From positions 196,178-260,177 of the forward strand of contig CAJNDS010002314.1 in the NCBI GenBank assembly GCA_905221605.1: 64,000 nucleotides of DNA, read 5' to 3'. A program made the position numbers and the translations under genes. This document shows, piece by piece, positions 41,276-50,297 of this stretch (positions are counted from its first letter, which is position 1; each line of letters opens with the position of its first letter). This DNA is from Symbiodinium natans. Its lineage: Eukaryota > Sar > Dinophyceae > Suessiales > Symbiodiniaceae. A model generated the notes under the pieces. It had not been told where the DNA came from. It saw nothing but the letters and a program-made list of their open reading frames with translations, and did not search any database.

Positions 41276-41394
41276 GGCTTCGGCTGGGTATTTTGAGGGC
41301 TGAGAGTTTCGGGTTGGGTTTAGGGCATGGGATATAAGGTTTAAGGTTTAGGGTCTAGGTTTTAACCCTATACACACTGAACCCCAAATCGCAC

Positions 41395-41439
41395 CTTTCG
41401 AAGTTCCTGAGTCGCTTGGTGCGTGCGAAGAGTAACTTG
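41395..41439 (-). CDS. Exon candidate (KLLFARTKRLRNFE)
   Basis: Acceptor CAACAG, donor AAG|GTGCG; basic, about 14 codons. A second frame is open. Confidence 0.48.
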
Positions 41440-41590
41440 CTGTTGTTTAGGGCTTCGTCTTTAAGCCCGTTTCTAGGGGTTTAGAGATTAGGGTGTCAGG
41501 GTATAGGGCTGTATAGATTTGGGGTTGAGGGTGTATAGGGCTTGAGAAACCCTAAACCTTAAACCCCAAACCTTAGGACTTTGAACCTAC

Positions 41591-41680
41591 AGACGGAAGT
41601 TCTGGCGCATGAGATTCTGGGTTGATGGTCTTTGCCATCACGAGTGGCAAAGCGCAGGTCGTGGCAACTACCGATAGACC
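41591..41680 (-). CDS. Exon (GLSVVATTCALPLVMAKTIN)
   Basis: 30 codons, GLSVVATTCALPLVMAKTIN then PESHAPELPS. Acceptor CCCAG|G is the terminal base pair of a MITE; donor TCT|GTAGGT. Confidence 0.75.
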
Positions 41681-41891
41681 CTGGGATGTTCACCCTTATG
41701 CTAAGAGTCCTTGACAGGGATTATAAACGCTAGGCTGCCCAGTAACCTAGGCTTAAAAAGGGTGCCCTGTTTTTGCTCAAAGGGTTTATACGGGAACCTA
41801 AACCCCCCAAAAAGGGAATAAGGGTACTACTGGGCATCCTAGAAAGGGGGCACTTTCATCCCGATTCCGGACTGCTAGTATAAGGGGGAGC
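41681..41891. mobile_element. Introner: MITE forming a complete GC-AG intron, with a nested second element
   Basis: The outer element (CTGGGATG...CATCCCAG ends, GGGATGTTCCCC family) is split by a second hairpin of the GCCCAGTAACC family (about 41729-41850). On the minus strand the unit runs GCTCCC...CCCAG between exons 41892-41967 and 41591-41680 and leaves their frame continuous (phase 0). Confidence 0.8.
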
Positions 41892-41967
41892 ATCCCAGTT
41901 TAGGGCTTTAGAGAACGTCTCCGGAACCGCTACCACATCGGTCCTGCATCTGGAGGTTGTAGGGACC
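41892..41967 (-). CDS. Exon (VPTTSRCRTDVVAVPETFSK)
   Basis: 25 codons, VPTTSRCRTDVVAVPETFSK then ALNWD; acceptor TTTAG|G from the repeat, donor GC at the MITE edge. Confidence 0.68.
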
Positions 41968-42104
41968 CTAAACCCTAAACCCTAAACCCTAAACCCTAAA
42001 CCCTAAACCCTAAACCCTAAACCCTAAACCCTAAACCCTAAACCCTAAACCCTAAACCCTAAACCCTAAACCCTAAACCCTAAACCCTAAACCCTAAACC
42101 CTAC
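41964..42104 (+). repeat. Long pure CCCTAAA block
   Basis: About 20 perfect units between two exons. Confidence 0.97.
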
Positions 42105-42143
42105 CATGTCGTGCGCCGACGTCGATGTATGGCTTGCGCCAAC
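42105..42143 (-). CDS. Exon (WRKPYIDVGARH)
   Basis: 12 codons plus partial codons; acceptor ATAG|G, donor G|GTAGGGTTTAGGG. Confidence 0.62.
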
Positions 42144-42891
42144 CTATGCTTCAGAGCCCAGGAACCATATTATAGTAAGAGCACCTCTTTAAAAAAGGTG
42201 CCCTAAACCCTAAACCCTAAAACCTAAACCCAACAATTTTGGGGTTGGCTTCAATTATTTACCAAAAAAAGAAGGCAAAGGGTACCACTGGGCTACCAAG
42301 GAATATTGCACCAACAGAGAGACATATCTCACCATGGAGTGGTGCAACTGCTTGTAAGACAGGGTGTTGGCGTTGTGTGCGTGTGTGTGTGTGTGTGTGT
42401 TTTTGTTCTTTTTTTTGGGGGGGGGTTAGGCATTAAGTTTGGCAAGTACCGGGCTTGGGCACCACGAAGCCCTAGAGCATATATTATGGTTTGAAGGTGG
42501 CAGGCCTACAACTTGTTTCGACCCAAGGTGCCGGGCAACCAAGCGCGCATAACCCCAAACTGGACCCTGAACTGCAAACCATAGACATTACGTACATACT
42601 AGGAGTACATGTATACATACACACATACACTGCAGGCCATGATTTGCTTGCGACAGAAAAACCTCGAAGCCCTGTTACGTTGTTGAAAATCTCCCAAAGA
42701 AAGTGTACAGTTCGACCTTCTGGGCTACCAAGTTGCAAGTGATTGGACCAGGGTTTACGGGGTTGCGGGCTTAGGGATTTTAACCCTAGACCCGAAACCC
42801 TAAACCGCTAGCCCCTAAACCCTCAACCCTACACCCCAAACCCTAAACCCTAAACCCGAAACCCTATAAGTTAGGGTTTATAAACCCCAAC
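42144..42891. other. Hairpin remnants and GT microsatellite, no clear exon
   Basis: ACCACTGGGCTACC element end near 42285, (GT)n then T- and G-runs at 42375-42427. Frames in 42480-42745 are open on both strands without good splice pairs. Confidence 0.5.
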
Positions 42892-42971
42892 TCGCTTTGT
42901 GTTTTCGGCAAAGGCATCCCGGGGTGGCCAGATCGCCAGCTCTGAGCACCTGGCGTCCCGGCGGAGTCCTC
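42892..42971 (-). CDS. Exon (GLRRDARCSELAIWPPRDAF)
   Basis: 26 codons, GLRRDARCSELAIWPPRDAF then AENTKR; acceptor GCAG|G, donor CGA|GTTGGGG. Confidence 0.6.
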
Positions 42972-43310
42972 CTGCGCAACAGGTTTGGGTCGTGGTTTAG
43001 GGTTTAGGGTTTAGGGTTAGGATTCAGGGTTTAGGGTGTAGGGTTTAGGGCTTAAAACCACGGGGGACAGAATGAAAATCCTAAGCCGAACCCTAAAGCC
43101 TAACAACAAGGCGTTTTTTCCAGGCGCATGCTGCTTGAAACAATGCTTCCTGATTCCTAGTTCTCTCATGCTCTGAAAACCGCAAAAGACCTGACTGTTT
43201 CAGACATATGCCCCTTATCGTACACCCTACACATACGATGTTCAACTCGAGGATCGGGATGTTGACTTGTAGGGTTTAGGGTTTAGGGTTTAGGGTTTAC
43301 ATCCAGGGCA

Positions 43311-43484
43311 TCATGTTTCGATGTTACTCAAGGCTTTCGGTGGCTCTGCCTCGAACTGTCCTGGAAAACACTTATGAACAACATGGCGAAACATGATCAT
43401 GCCAGAGGGTTTTCCCGAACAGTGGATACCATGGGACTCCTGTGGGACGTTCTTAATCAAGCGAAGAAGGGCTGGGGTTGTCGT
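43311..43484 (-). CDS. Open segment ending in stop (LLRLIKNVPQESHGIHCSGK)
   Basis: About 57 codons including LLRLIKNVPQESHGIHCSGK, then PSGMIMFRHVVHKCFPGQ, ending TGA. No repeats inside. Acceptor not identified; product unknown. Confidence 0.5.
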   Translation of the reverse strand, partial: TTTPALLRLIKNVPQESHGIHCSGKPSGMIMFRHVVHKCFPGQFEAEPPKALSNIET

Positions 43485-43945
43485 AGGGTTGCTTGATGGT
43501 GGGTTTTGGGACTGGAGTGGCGGTTTACGTTCTGGATTATAGGGTTTAGGGTTGCGGGTTTAGGCTTAGAGACAGAAGCTTCCAAACGTGCTCTGATCTC
43601 TGAGGCCAGGGACGTTCTGGCGACTGGGGGTGTTACGTCTGATGCCCTCGAAGGCGTAGGAATGGTAAAATTAACAGCCGTATGGCCCTACAAACCCTAA
43701 ACCCTATAGAACCCTTCTTCCCTCTACAGAACCCAGAAAAACCCTGTAGAGTCCTCAGCCCTAAATCCTGAACCCTAAGCCCTAAACCCTAAACCCTGTC
43801 AGCCAATGAACTCAACCACCCAACCAAACAACGCGGAAGCGTTGAGGGTTTAGGGTTTAGGGTTTAGGGTTTAGGGTTTAGGGTTTAGGGTTTAGGGTTT
43901 AGGGCACCAAAGTCCCCGAAGGCCGTAAACCCTAACCCCCGAAAC

Positions 43946-44008
43946 CCTGCACGTTGAAGGCAGCACACAGGCTACCTGGACACCGAATCCCTCTGGCAGC
44001 TGCACGAC
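43946..44008 (-). CDS. Exon (VVQLPEGFGVQVACVLPSTC)
   Basis: 21 codons after a strong T-tract acceptor (14 T, CTCCGGAG|G); donor AGG|GTTTCGGG. Confidence 0.72.
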
Positions 44009-44654
44009 CTCCGGAGAAAAAAAAAAAAAAACGATGCAAAGGAATAGGTTTAGGGTTCAGGGGTTAGGGTTTAGGGTTTAGGGTTTAGGTTGTAGGTTTG
44101 AGATTTTAGGTTTTAGGTTTTAGGTTTTAGGGTTTTGCGAATAGGAGGTTAGGGGTTTTGGTTTAGACTTGCGGGGGGGGGGGGGGGGGGGGGGGGGAGA
44201 ATGAGGGCTTCCGAGGGTTTAGGGTTTTGGTTGGCTAGGGCTTTGGAGGGAGGCTGGGTCGCAGAGCAGCCTAGGCAAAACATGGGTAGCTTTTGGCTTA
44301 AGCGGGCCCGAATCCCAAAGCTATAGGCCCTAAACCTGAAGCCAAAACCCTAAACCTTCGGCCCTTTACCCTAAACTCTACTGAAGGTTTGGAGTTTGAT
44401 GTCTGGGGCGTGCGATTTCAAGGGTTTTGGGCGGTAAACTTTAAGACGAACGCAACTCTCGTTCCTAGCAGCCCAGCCAATCAATGGGCGGTTTTGTAAG
44501 TGTCTGGAAAGCCTAAGTATGAGGGTCACGAAATATATGGCTGGAGCCCGGAAAAAGGCACCGTAGCGTAGAGAAAGCCCGCCACCTAATGCTTACCCTT
44601 AACCCTGTTTCTTTGGAAAAGGTTCAACTCTACACCCTGAACCCCCAAACTTAC
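44009..44654. other. Repeat variants and a long G-run
   Basis: TTTTAGG variants at 44045-44170 and a run of about 25 G at 44171-44197, then mixed sequence. No supported exon. Confidence 0.55.
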
Positions 44655-44758
44655 CATCCCCAACCACTCCAGGGGCCCGAGCCAACACCGCGTTTCCGGC
44701 TGGAAGGTGTGTGCTCCCGAGGACGAACTTGCGGGCGCGCAGCCAGGAGGGAGGGGTG
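44655..44758 (-). CDS. Exon candidate (PPLPPGCAPASSSSGAHTFQ)
   Basis: About 34 codons, ending RCWLGPLEWLGM at a consensus donor ATG|GTAAGT. Acceptor not found, so the 5' edge is approximate. Confidence 0.48.
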
Positions 44759-45004
44759 GTTTCGGGTTTCGATTTTCAAGTCTCTAAGCTATGGCTTTTC
44801 ACCTTAAACCCTAAACCTTAAACCTTAAACCCTAAACCTTAAGTGAAGACCGACCCCCTCCCCAGCCATAGGGCCGGTCGTTAGCAGGCCACCAGGCGAA
44901 GGCCGGCAGGCGAGCTGTAGGGTCCTGGGCCTTAGGTCCACATGGCCTCGAGACCTGGGCCACACTGCAGCCTATAGAAAGATGGCCCTCCTACACAGGA
45001 CGGC

Positions 45005-45300
45005 TTCAGGCAGGCCTCCAAGGCCCACGAAAAAAAGCCTTCCACAAAGGCTGAAAGGACAAAAAAACACAGATTTTGGCTTTTGGAGGCCTCTTTAAGA
45101 AGGGCAGCGAGAGCCCAAATCAAGACTTTTGGCTTCGGCTTTGATACCCAGCAATTCTGCCCTGCCGCCCTTCAGAAAAGCCATCCACAAAAGCTGCCAA
45201 GGACCAACAAATGTATATTCTTGCTTCAGAAGGCCTCTCAGAAGGGCAGCGAAAGCTCAAATCAAGCCTTTCTTCCACAAGGTTCAAAAAGCCAAAACCG
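45005..45300. repeat. Two imperfect tandem copies of about 160 bp
   Basis: The order CCACAAA(G/A)GCTG, then ...CTT(C/T)(A/T)GGAGGCC-like sequence, AGAAGGGCAGCGA(G/A)AGC and CAAATCAAG, appears twice. Frames are open on both strands across it (45083-45538 plus), so coding status cannot be decided. Confidence 0.6.
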
Positions 45301-45676
45301 GCCGCAGGGCCGCCCCCCGCATTCAACTTTCCGAAGCGCCTCAGGAGGCTCCTGCCTGTCTAGTCGAGCCTGCTTCCTTTGCCGATGCTGGGAACAGACG
45401 CCCCTCCCGAGGGCCTCCGAACGCTCCAAATTTCAAAATGACAATGAAACCACGCATCTGCGCGACTGTAAGAATGGGCGACCTGCCAAAAACATATATC
45501 CCCCCTTGCTAGGGGGGCTGGGGGGTAGATACCCCTAAACCCGCTAAGGTTTTAATTTGGGTGGGCGGGAGTGCGCACTTCAGCTTGTAAGCCGGACCCC
45601 AACCAAAGAATGTGGTGGTCCGAGCGTATTGCAGCGAACACCCTAAACCCTAAACCCTAAACCCTAAACCCTAGAC

Positions 45677-45723
45677 CCGAAGAACCCCACGTACAGGGTG
45701 GAGGAACTAGGGACTTCGAGATC
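45677..45723 (-). CDS. Exon (DLEVPSSSTLYVGFF)
   Basis: 15 codons plus two bases; acceptor CTAG|G, donor GTCTAGGG. Beta-strand-like pattern. Confidence 0.65.
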
Positions 45724-46029
45724 CTAGGCACGCAGGTGCTTTGGGGTGTTTGGGTTTAGGGTTGTGGGTGTAGGGTTTAGGGTGTAGGGTTAGGGTTTAA
45801 GCAAACCAGCCGATCTTGGCTTGAGGTCTTAGGGTTATGCACTACGCAAACCTAAATCCGAAGCCGTCTCTGGATTGTCGGGTGTACCGTCGGTGAGTGG
45901 TGGGGTGGGTGGCAAACTACAAGAGGATCTCGTAGAATTGACAGAGAAGCGCAGAACACACAGACCACATAAACACATGGCAAGATCACAAAAACCAGGC
46001 TTTGCAAAGTTAGCAGTAAAGAAAAACTA

Positions 46030-46132
46030 TGCGACATAAATACATATGTGCATAGACATACCATGTTATATCTTTCTACATACATACATACATCCATGCA
46101 TGCATGCATGTACGTATGTATGCGTACATTAT
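46030..46132. repeat. ATAC/ATGC microsatellite
   Basis: TACATACATACATC then GCATGCATGCATG and GTATGTATG. Confidence 0.85.
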
Positions 46133-46189
46133 AGCGCAGGGGATGGTGTAAGGTTTGGGTGTCGGTCGGAACGATTTCACGGCAAAGAC

Positions 46190-46224
46190 CTTGTTTCCAC
46201 AGATACTTGAGGAATTCTTCTTCC
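46190..46224 (-). CDS. Small exon candidate (EEEFLKYLWKQ)
   Basis: 11 codons; acceptor CCAG|G, donor AAG|GTCTTT. The frame continues downstream. Confidence 0.45.
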
Positions 46225-46345
46225 CTGGCAGAATAACGGGGGTGGGGGGGGGTGCCCCTTTTCTCGGGATGTCGTGTTTAGGGTTGCACGTATTCAAGGC
46301 TGTCCCCAGCGCTAAGCCATAAACCGTTCGGATGGCTGCCCTTCC

Positions 46346-46452
46346 CAAAGGGTCCATGTACCTATATAGTATATACTTGGGCCTTAAAGGGGTTCCCATA
46401 TAGTAGCTTTAGGGCCCAAGTATATACTATATGGGTACATGGACCCTTAGGG
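46346..46452. mobile_element. 107-bp palindromic element, AGTATATACTTGGGCC family
   Basis: AAGGGTCCATGTACC and GGTACATGGACCCTT ends, with inner AGTATATACTTGGGCC paired with its complement. Almost identical to 53433-53540. Confidence 0.9.
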
Positions 46453-46543
46453 CTTCATGCGGCCACCCCTGGCTGCGGGCGCCTGCACGTTCACCTCATT
46501 CGGGCTCTGCGTTGGCAGCACCTTGACCCATCGACTGTCCAGT
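46450..46543 (-). CDS. Exon (WVKVLPTQSPNEVNVQAPAA)
   Basis: About 31 codons, LDSRWVKVLPTQSPNEVNVQ then APAARGGRMKP; acceptor CCCAG|A. It abuts the 107-bp palindrome; the donor probably lies at or near the element edge. Confidence 0.66.
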
Positions 46544-46684
46544 CTGGGACAGGGTTTAGGGTTGAGGGTGCTAGGAACTCAGCAGTCGTTCCTATTTTGC
46601 ACCACGCTGAAGAGCACCCAAAAGCCGGAACCCTGAACCCGATCAACCCTTAACCTGAACCGTGTAAATTTCAAGCCCTAAAGC

Positions 46685-46760
46685 CTCTCAAAGCTCGAGG
46701 CGCTGAGGAGGGCGAGACCTCCGCCTGCTGGAAGAAGGCTTCCAGAGCAAATTGAGGCAC
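46685..46760 (-). CDS. Exon (VPQFALEAFFQQAEVSPSSA)
   Basis: 25 codons, VPQFALEAFFQQAEVSPSSA then PRALR; acceptor TGAG|G, donor GC. Confidence 0.68.
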
Positions 46761-46950
46761 CTCATGCGAGTAGGTGTTGGGGATGTTTGGGATTAACAGG
46801 GGGATCAGGGTTTGGGGTTTATAGGGCATTGTTTAGGGGGTTCTACTTCTTCGGGTGGGGTTATGGCCTCGGACTTGGGGTTTGGGGATTCTGGGGCCCT
46901 CAACATTCGGGCTATAAGGAAAAGGGGAGGATAAGGGTTTTTTCAGGGTT

Positions 46951-47167
46951 CAGCCCAGCCCCTGAATTTCGATGGGTTGTGGCGGGGAGGGGAGGATTAG
47001 GGGCAACGCAACAAGGTCTGAGTGTGGGTCCGTACGAGAAAGTTTGTAGGTCTTGTCGAAATCTGCGGTTAGTGTGGCTGCGTGTTGAGATCCACGCGTT
47101 TGAGAGCTAGCTCCTGGGCTTCTGCCATCAGTCGTAGGTGTCAGGTAGTCTTCACTTTCGGCATTTG
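46951..47167 (-). CDS. Long exon beside a MITE (ESEDYLTPTTDGRSPGASSQ)
   Basis: About 70 codons, NAESEDYLTPTTDGRSPGAS through LSRTDPHSDLVALPLILPSP, ending TGA. The acceptor (TTCAG) is the end of the MITE at 47161-47260. Pro/Ser/Thr-rich. A plus frame is open but Gly-rich and shadow-like. Confidence 0.6.
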
Positions 47168-47260
47168 CTGAATTCAGAAGCCCCAAAAAGTGTACACTTT
47201 CGGGGGATTGTGGTATCCCAAAAAGTGTAAAGTGTACTCATTCAGCTGCTTAGCAGCCAA
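47161..47260. mobile_element. MITE with GCTGAATTCAG ends
   Basis: GCTGAATTCAGAAGCCCC... and GTGTACTCATTCAGC are inverted; relative of 5402-5512. Confidence 0.78.
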
Positions 47261-47290
47261 GAGGAAAGGATTGAAGAGGCTGGGCAAGCA
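47238..47290 (-). CDS. Exon candidate upstream of the MITE (CLPSLFNPFLLAAKQLN)
   Basis: 17 codons, donor GA|GTACAC at the MITE. Its phase does not match the next exon exactly, so the junction needs adjustment. Confidence 0.42.
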
Positions 47291-47363
47291 CTCTTGAGCC
47301 ACTCAGGTAGGTAGGACACCCCCTAAACCCTAAACCCTAAACCCTAAACCCTAAACCCTAAAC

Positions 47364-47580
47364 CCTCCTTGGGCCCCTTGGTTCAGGGCTCGAGTTTGCA
47401 TTCTTCCCCTTGCCGAGAATTCCCTCGGATCGGCTACATTGTAACACTTTGCTCCCGCTGGCTCTGGGGCTTCTGGGCCTTTTGAATCCTGTTTTTGGAC
47501 TTTTCGGGCTCCTTGTGTTGGGCCTTTCGGGGCCTTTTTGGGGCCTTTTGCCTTTTTGCGTTGCCGCCGGCACCGTCTTG
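47364..47580 (-). CDS. Lys/Arg/Pro-rich exon
   Basis: 72 codons, AATQKGKRPQKGPERPNTRS, PKSPKTGFKRPRSPRASGSK and onward, between acceptor TCTAAG and donor AGG|GTTTAGGG. A basic, disordered segment. The plus strand is also open and hydrophobic (47410-47601), but the T-tract acceptor and the repeat donor favour minus. Confidence 0.6.
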
Positions 47581-47684
47581 CTTAGAGAAAAGCAAAATTG
47601 AAAATGATAGGCTGTCAGATACTTGTAGGGTTTAGGGTTTAGGGTTTAGGGTTTAGGGTTTAGGGTTTAGGGTTTAGGGTTGAC

Positions 47685-47750
47685 GTAAATTGACTGTTTG
47701 GCCCCTGGGATGGTATAGAGGTCGATTTGCTACAGCTCGGATTTTGAAGC
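47685..47750 (-). CDS. Exon (FKIRAVANRPLYHPRGQTVN)
   Basis: 21 codons; acceptor AGAG|G, donor GTCAAC. Confidence 0.58.
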
Positions 47751-47945
47751 CTCTTTGTGACAGGGTTTAGTTTAGGGTTTAGAGCTTGGGCCCCAGCTGT
47801 GAACCGTTCCCTAAATCTCCTTCATCGGAACTAGTCCCAAACGAATGCCAACCCTCAACCCTGAACCGGATTTAAGGTTTAGGTTTAGGGTTTAAGGTTT
47901 AGGGTTTAGGGTTCAGGAACCCTAAATCCCTGAGATGCCCCTTGC

Positions 47946-47994
47946 CTCTGTGTTGGCGGCCACAACGCGGCCGCCAAGCTCATAGCACCAGATC
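47946..47994 (-). CDS. Exon (IWCYELGGRVVAANTE)
   Basis: 16 codons; acceptor TCAG|G, donor GC (GAG|GCAAGG). Confidence 0.66.
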
Positions 47995-48050
47995 CTGAGG
48001 CCATAAACCCTAAACGCTAAACCCTAAACCCTAAACCCTAATCCCTAAGC

Positions 48051-48085
48051 CTGGGCATCCGAAAAATTCCTCCTCGAGCTTCAAG
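48051..48085 (-). CDS. Small exon candidate (LEARGGIFRMP)
   Basis: Acceptor CCAAG|C, donor GC before TTAGGG. The frame is open further upstream (PDVCVPPIAPSK) but without an acceptor. Confidence 0.42.
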
Positions 48086-48455
48086 CTTGGAGGGGGCAAT
48101 TGGCGGAACACACACGTCAGGATTTGGAGTAGGGTTAGGGTTTAGGGCTTAGGGTTTAAGGTTTAGGGGTTTAGGGTTTAGGGCTTAGGGTTTGTGGGCT
48201 TAGGGTTTCGGCGAATTACATCTGAACTCTGGACCCTCTGAGGGTCTAAGGCGGGGTCATAACCCTGAGATGCCCCGCACAGCCAGTGCTCGGATTTCGG
48301 GCTTCGGGTTCATAAACCCCCAAACTGCTGACCCCTAAAAGCATTGGCAACCCTGAAGCCCTTTAAAGCCCTAAACCCTAAGCCCTAAACCCTAAACCCT
48401 GAACCCTCAACCCTAAGAAGCCCTGAACCCTCAAAACCCTCGAACCCCTCGCAAC

Positions 48456-48515
48456 CGAAACGAAGACGGCGCTGCATCTGGGCCCGCGGCTCCCAGACAA
48501 GGCCGGCAGTGCCAT
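48456..48515 (-). CDS. Exon (GTAGLVWEPRAQMQRRLRF)
   Basis: 19 codons; acceptor CCCAG|A, donor G|GTTGCG. Confidence 0.6.
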
Positions 48516-48753
48516 CTGGGAGTTATTAGGGTTTAGGGTTTAGGGCTAGGGTTTAGGGTTTAGGGACTGATTAGTAATCGGTGCCTGACTTCTGACCGAT
48601 GACCAAACATGATGAAAACATGGTGAGGCCTGTATGAAGCTCCATCAACATGCTCAGTCTGATGTAACCCTAAACCCTAAACCCTAAACCCTAAACCCTA
48701 AACCCTAAACCCTGAACTCCCGAAACCCCCGAAACCCCCGAAACCCCCGAAAC

Positions 48754-48808
48754 CCTCATAACTCTCAACGCCCGGCGTCCTAGAGCTCAACAAGCTCACC
48801 CTCTGCGC
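48754..48808 (-). CDS. Exon (AQRVSLLSSRTPGVESYE)
   Basis: 18 codons; acceptor TCAG|G, donor G|GTTTCGGG. Confidence 0.6.
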
Positions 48809-49347
48809 CTGATACTAAACCCTAAACCCTAAACCCCAAACCCCAAACCCTAAACCCTAAAACCCTTAAGGTTCAGGGGTGTAGGGCTTACCATTAGTTG
48901 GGCCCGAGACCCCATTATTTGTGGCTTCTGATCTGGTTTGGGGCAGGAAGACCCTATTATTTGGGGCTTTGGGCCCTTACCCTAAACCCTAAACCCTAAA
49001 CCCTTAGGGTTAGGGTTTGGGGTTTGACCCCTGAATCCCGAAACGCGTGTAACCTTTTGACCCCAACACCCCCAACACCCCGAACCCCCTGGACCTTAAC
49101 CCCAAACCCCGAAAGCCAAAAACTCTAAGTCCCGAAGCCCCGAACTGCAAAACAGCAACCTAAACCATTAAACCCCAAGACCCCTAAACTAAACCTCAAA
49201 ACCCCTACACCCCTAAACCCTGTAAACCAATAGGCCCTAGATGCAAGAAAGTAAACCCTAAACCCTAAACCCTAAACCCTAAACCTAAACCCTAAACCCT
49301 ACACCCTACACCCTAAACCCTAAACCCTAAACCCTAAACCCTAAGGC
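48809..49347. other. Repeat variants, no exon
   Basis: CCCTAAA blocks at 48815-48870 and 49255-49345. GACCCCATTATTTGTGGC and GACCCTATTATTTGGGGC form a short direct repeat at 48909 and 48950. Confidence 0.55.
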
Positions 49348-49430
49348 CCGCCTGTCGTCGCGGGGTTCGCCACGCTGAAGCTGAAGGAATAGAATCGGCC
49401 GACGACCAAAGGATACACCTCGAAGCTCAG
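49348..49430 (-). CDS. Exon (LSFEVYPLVVGRFYSFSFSV)
   Basis: 27 codons, LSFEVYPLVVGRFYSFSFSV then ANPATTG; acceptor CGCAG, donor GC. The FxFxVxNP-like pattern recalls large extracellular alveolate proteins, but this is an impression only. Confidence 0.74.
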
Positions 49431-49733
49431 CTGCGGGCTGGGGGATCTAGGGCTTTGGGTTTAGGGTTTAGGGTTTAGGGTTTAGGGATCTAGGGTTTAG
49501 CGTTTAGGGTTTATGTGGTTTAGGGCTGCCGGATGCCGATTTACGGCGTATAGGGCTTGGACTTTAGGGTTTCTGGCGACACAAATCCTTATCCACCCTT
49601 TTTGTCAGGGTTTTGCGGGTTAAGGTTTGGGGTGTGTGGGTGGCAGATTCCGAATCCCTAAGCCCCAAGTCCGAAACGCTAAACGTGAGGGCGAATCCCT
49701 ATGCCCTAAGGGCGAAACGCTAAACGTCAGGGT

Positions 49734-49841
49734 TCATTGCCCAGTTCCTGGCTTGCAGTTCCCGGAACTGTAAACAAAGAAGGCCAACAGGAACAAACAA
49801 GCACAAGCAAGAAGCACCCACTGGAATGGGCTCCCCGCCAA
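49734..49841 (-). CDS. Exon with transmembrane segment and stop
   Basis: 35 codons with a hydrophobic run FQWVLLACACLFLLAFFVYS, then SGNCKPGTGQ and TGA. Acceptor CCAAG. It could be a C-terminal anchor, or the stop may be avoided by an upstream donor. Confidence 0.62.
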   Translation of the reverse strand: MAGSPFQWVLLACACLFLLAFFVYSSGNCKPGTGQ

Positions 49842-49994
49842 CTTGGGTAGCGTGTAGGGTTTGGGGTTCTGAAGGGTTTCGTTTTAGTGTTTAGGGCTTA
49901 CTGATGGGTAGGGTATACAGTAGTGGGGTTTTCATATATAGGCTTTAGGGTTTAGGGTTTAGGGCTTAGGCCAAAAAACCCTGCAAACCTACAC

Positions 49995-50036
49995 CCCTTG
50001 GGCGTAGGCGAGAGTGACGTTGAGCGTTCGCCAGAC
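49995..50036 (-). CDS. Exon (VWRTLNVTLAYAQG)
   Basis: 14 codons; acceptor CCAG|G, donor GGG|GTGTAGG. Confidence 0.64.
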
Positions 50037-50191
50037 CTGGGAGTCAAGGGTTTAGGGTTTAGGGTTAGGGTTTAGGGTTTAGGGTTTAGGGTTTAGGGTT
50101 TAGGGTTTCGGGTTTAGGGTTTAGGGTTTATGGTTTAGGGTTTAGGGTTTAGGGTTTAGGGTTTAGAGGATGCTTTAACACCCAACCCCTA

Positions 50192-50289
50192 GCTGGTTCT
50201 CCGTAGGGAATGAGGGAACGGGGTACCCTATCTAATCCCTTAAAGGGCATATGTACGGCCTACTTCCCTCATTCCCCACTAAGAACCAG
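50192..50289. mobile_element. MITE, GGTTCTTAGTAGGGAATGAG family
   Basis: GCTGGTTCTCCGTAGGGAAT and CATTCCCCACTAAGAACCAG terminal inverted repeats; about 98 bp, like 36522-36619. Confidence 0.88.
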
Positions 50290-50297
50290 GGGGGAAG

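Noticed and set aside
43560-43700. Plus-strand frame ETEASKRALISEARDVLATG
   Set aside because: Equally open on minus (SRASDVTPPVARTSLASEIR) with no clear splice pair on either strand; left uncalled.
43800-43845. Short minus frame LNASALFGWVVEFIG
   Set aside because: Looks protein-like, but no AG acceptor exists upstream between it and the repeat.
45083-45538. 151-codon plus-strand frame over the 160-bp tandem repeat
   Set aside because: Open frames occur on both strands across the repeat; strand and coding status cannot be decided.
47410-47601. Hydrophobic plus-strand frame resembling membrane segments
   Set aside because: Antisense of a Lys-rich minus exon (Lys codons read as Phe/Leu on the other strand); minus has a T-tract acceptor and repeat donor.
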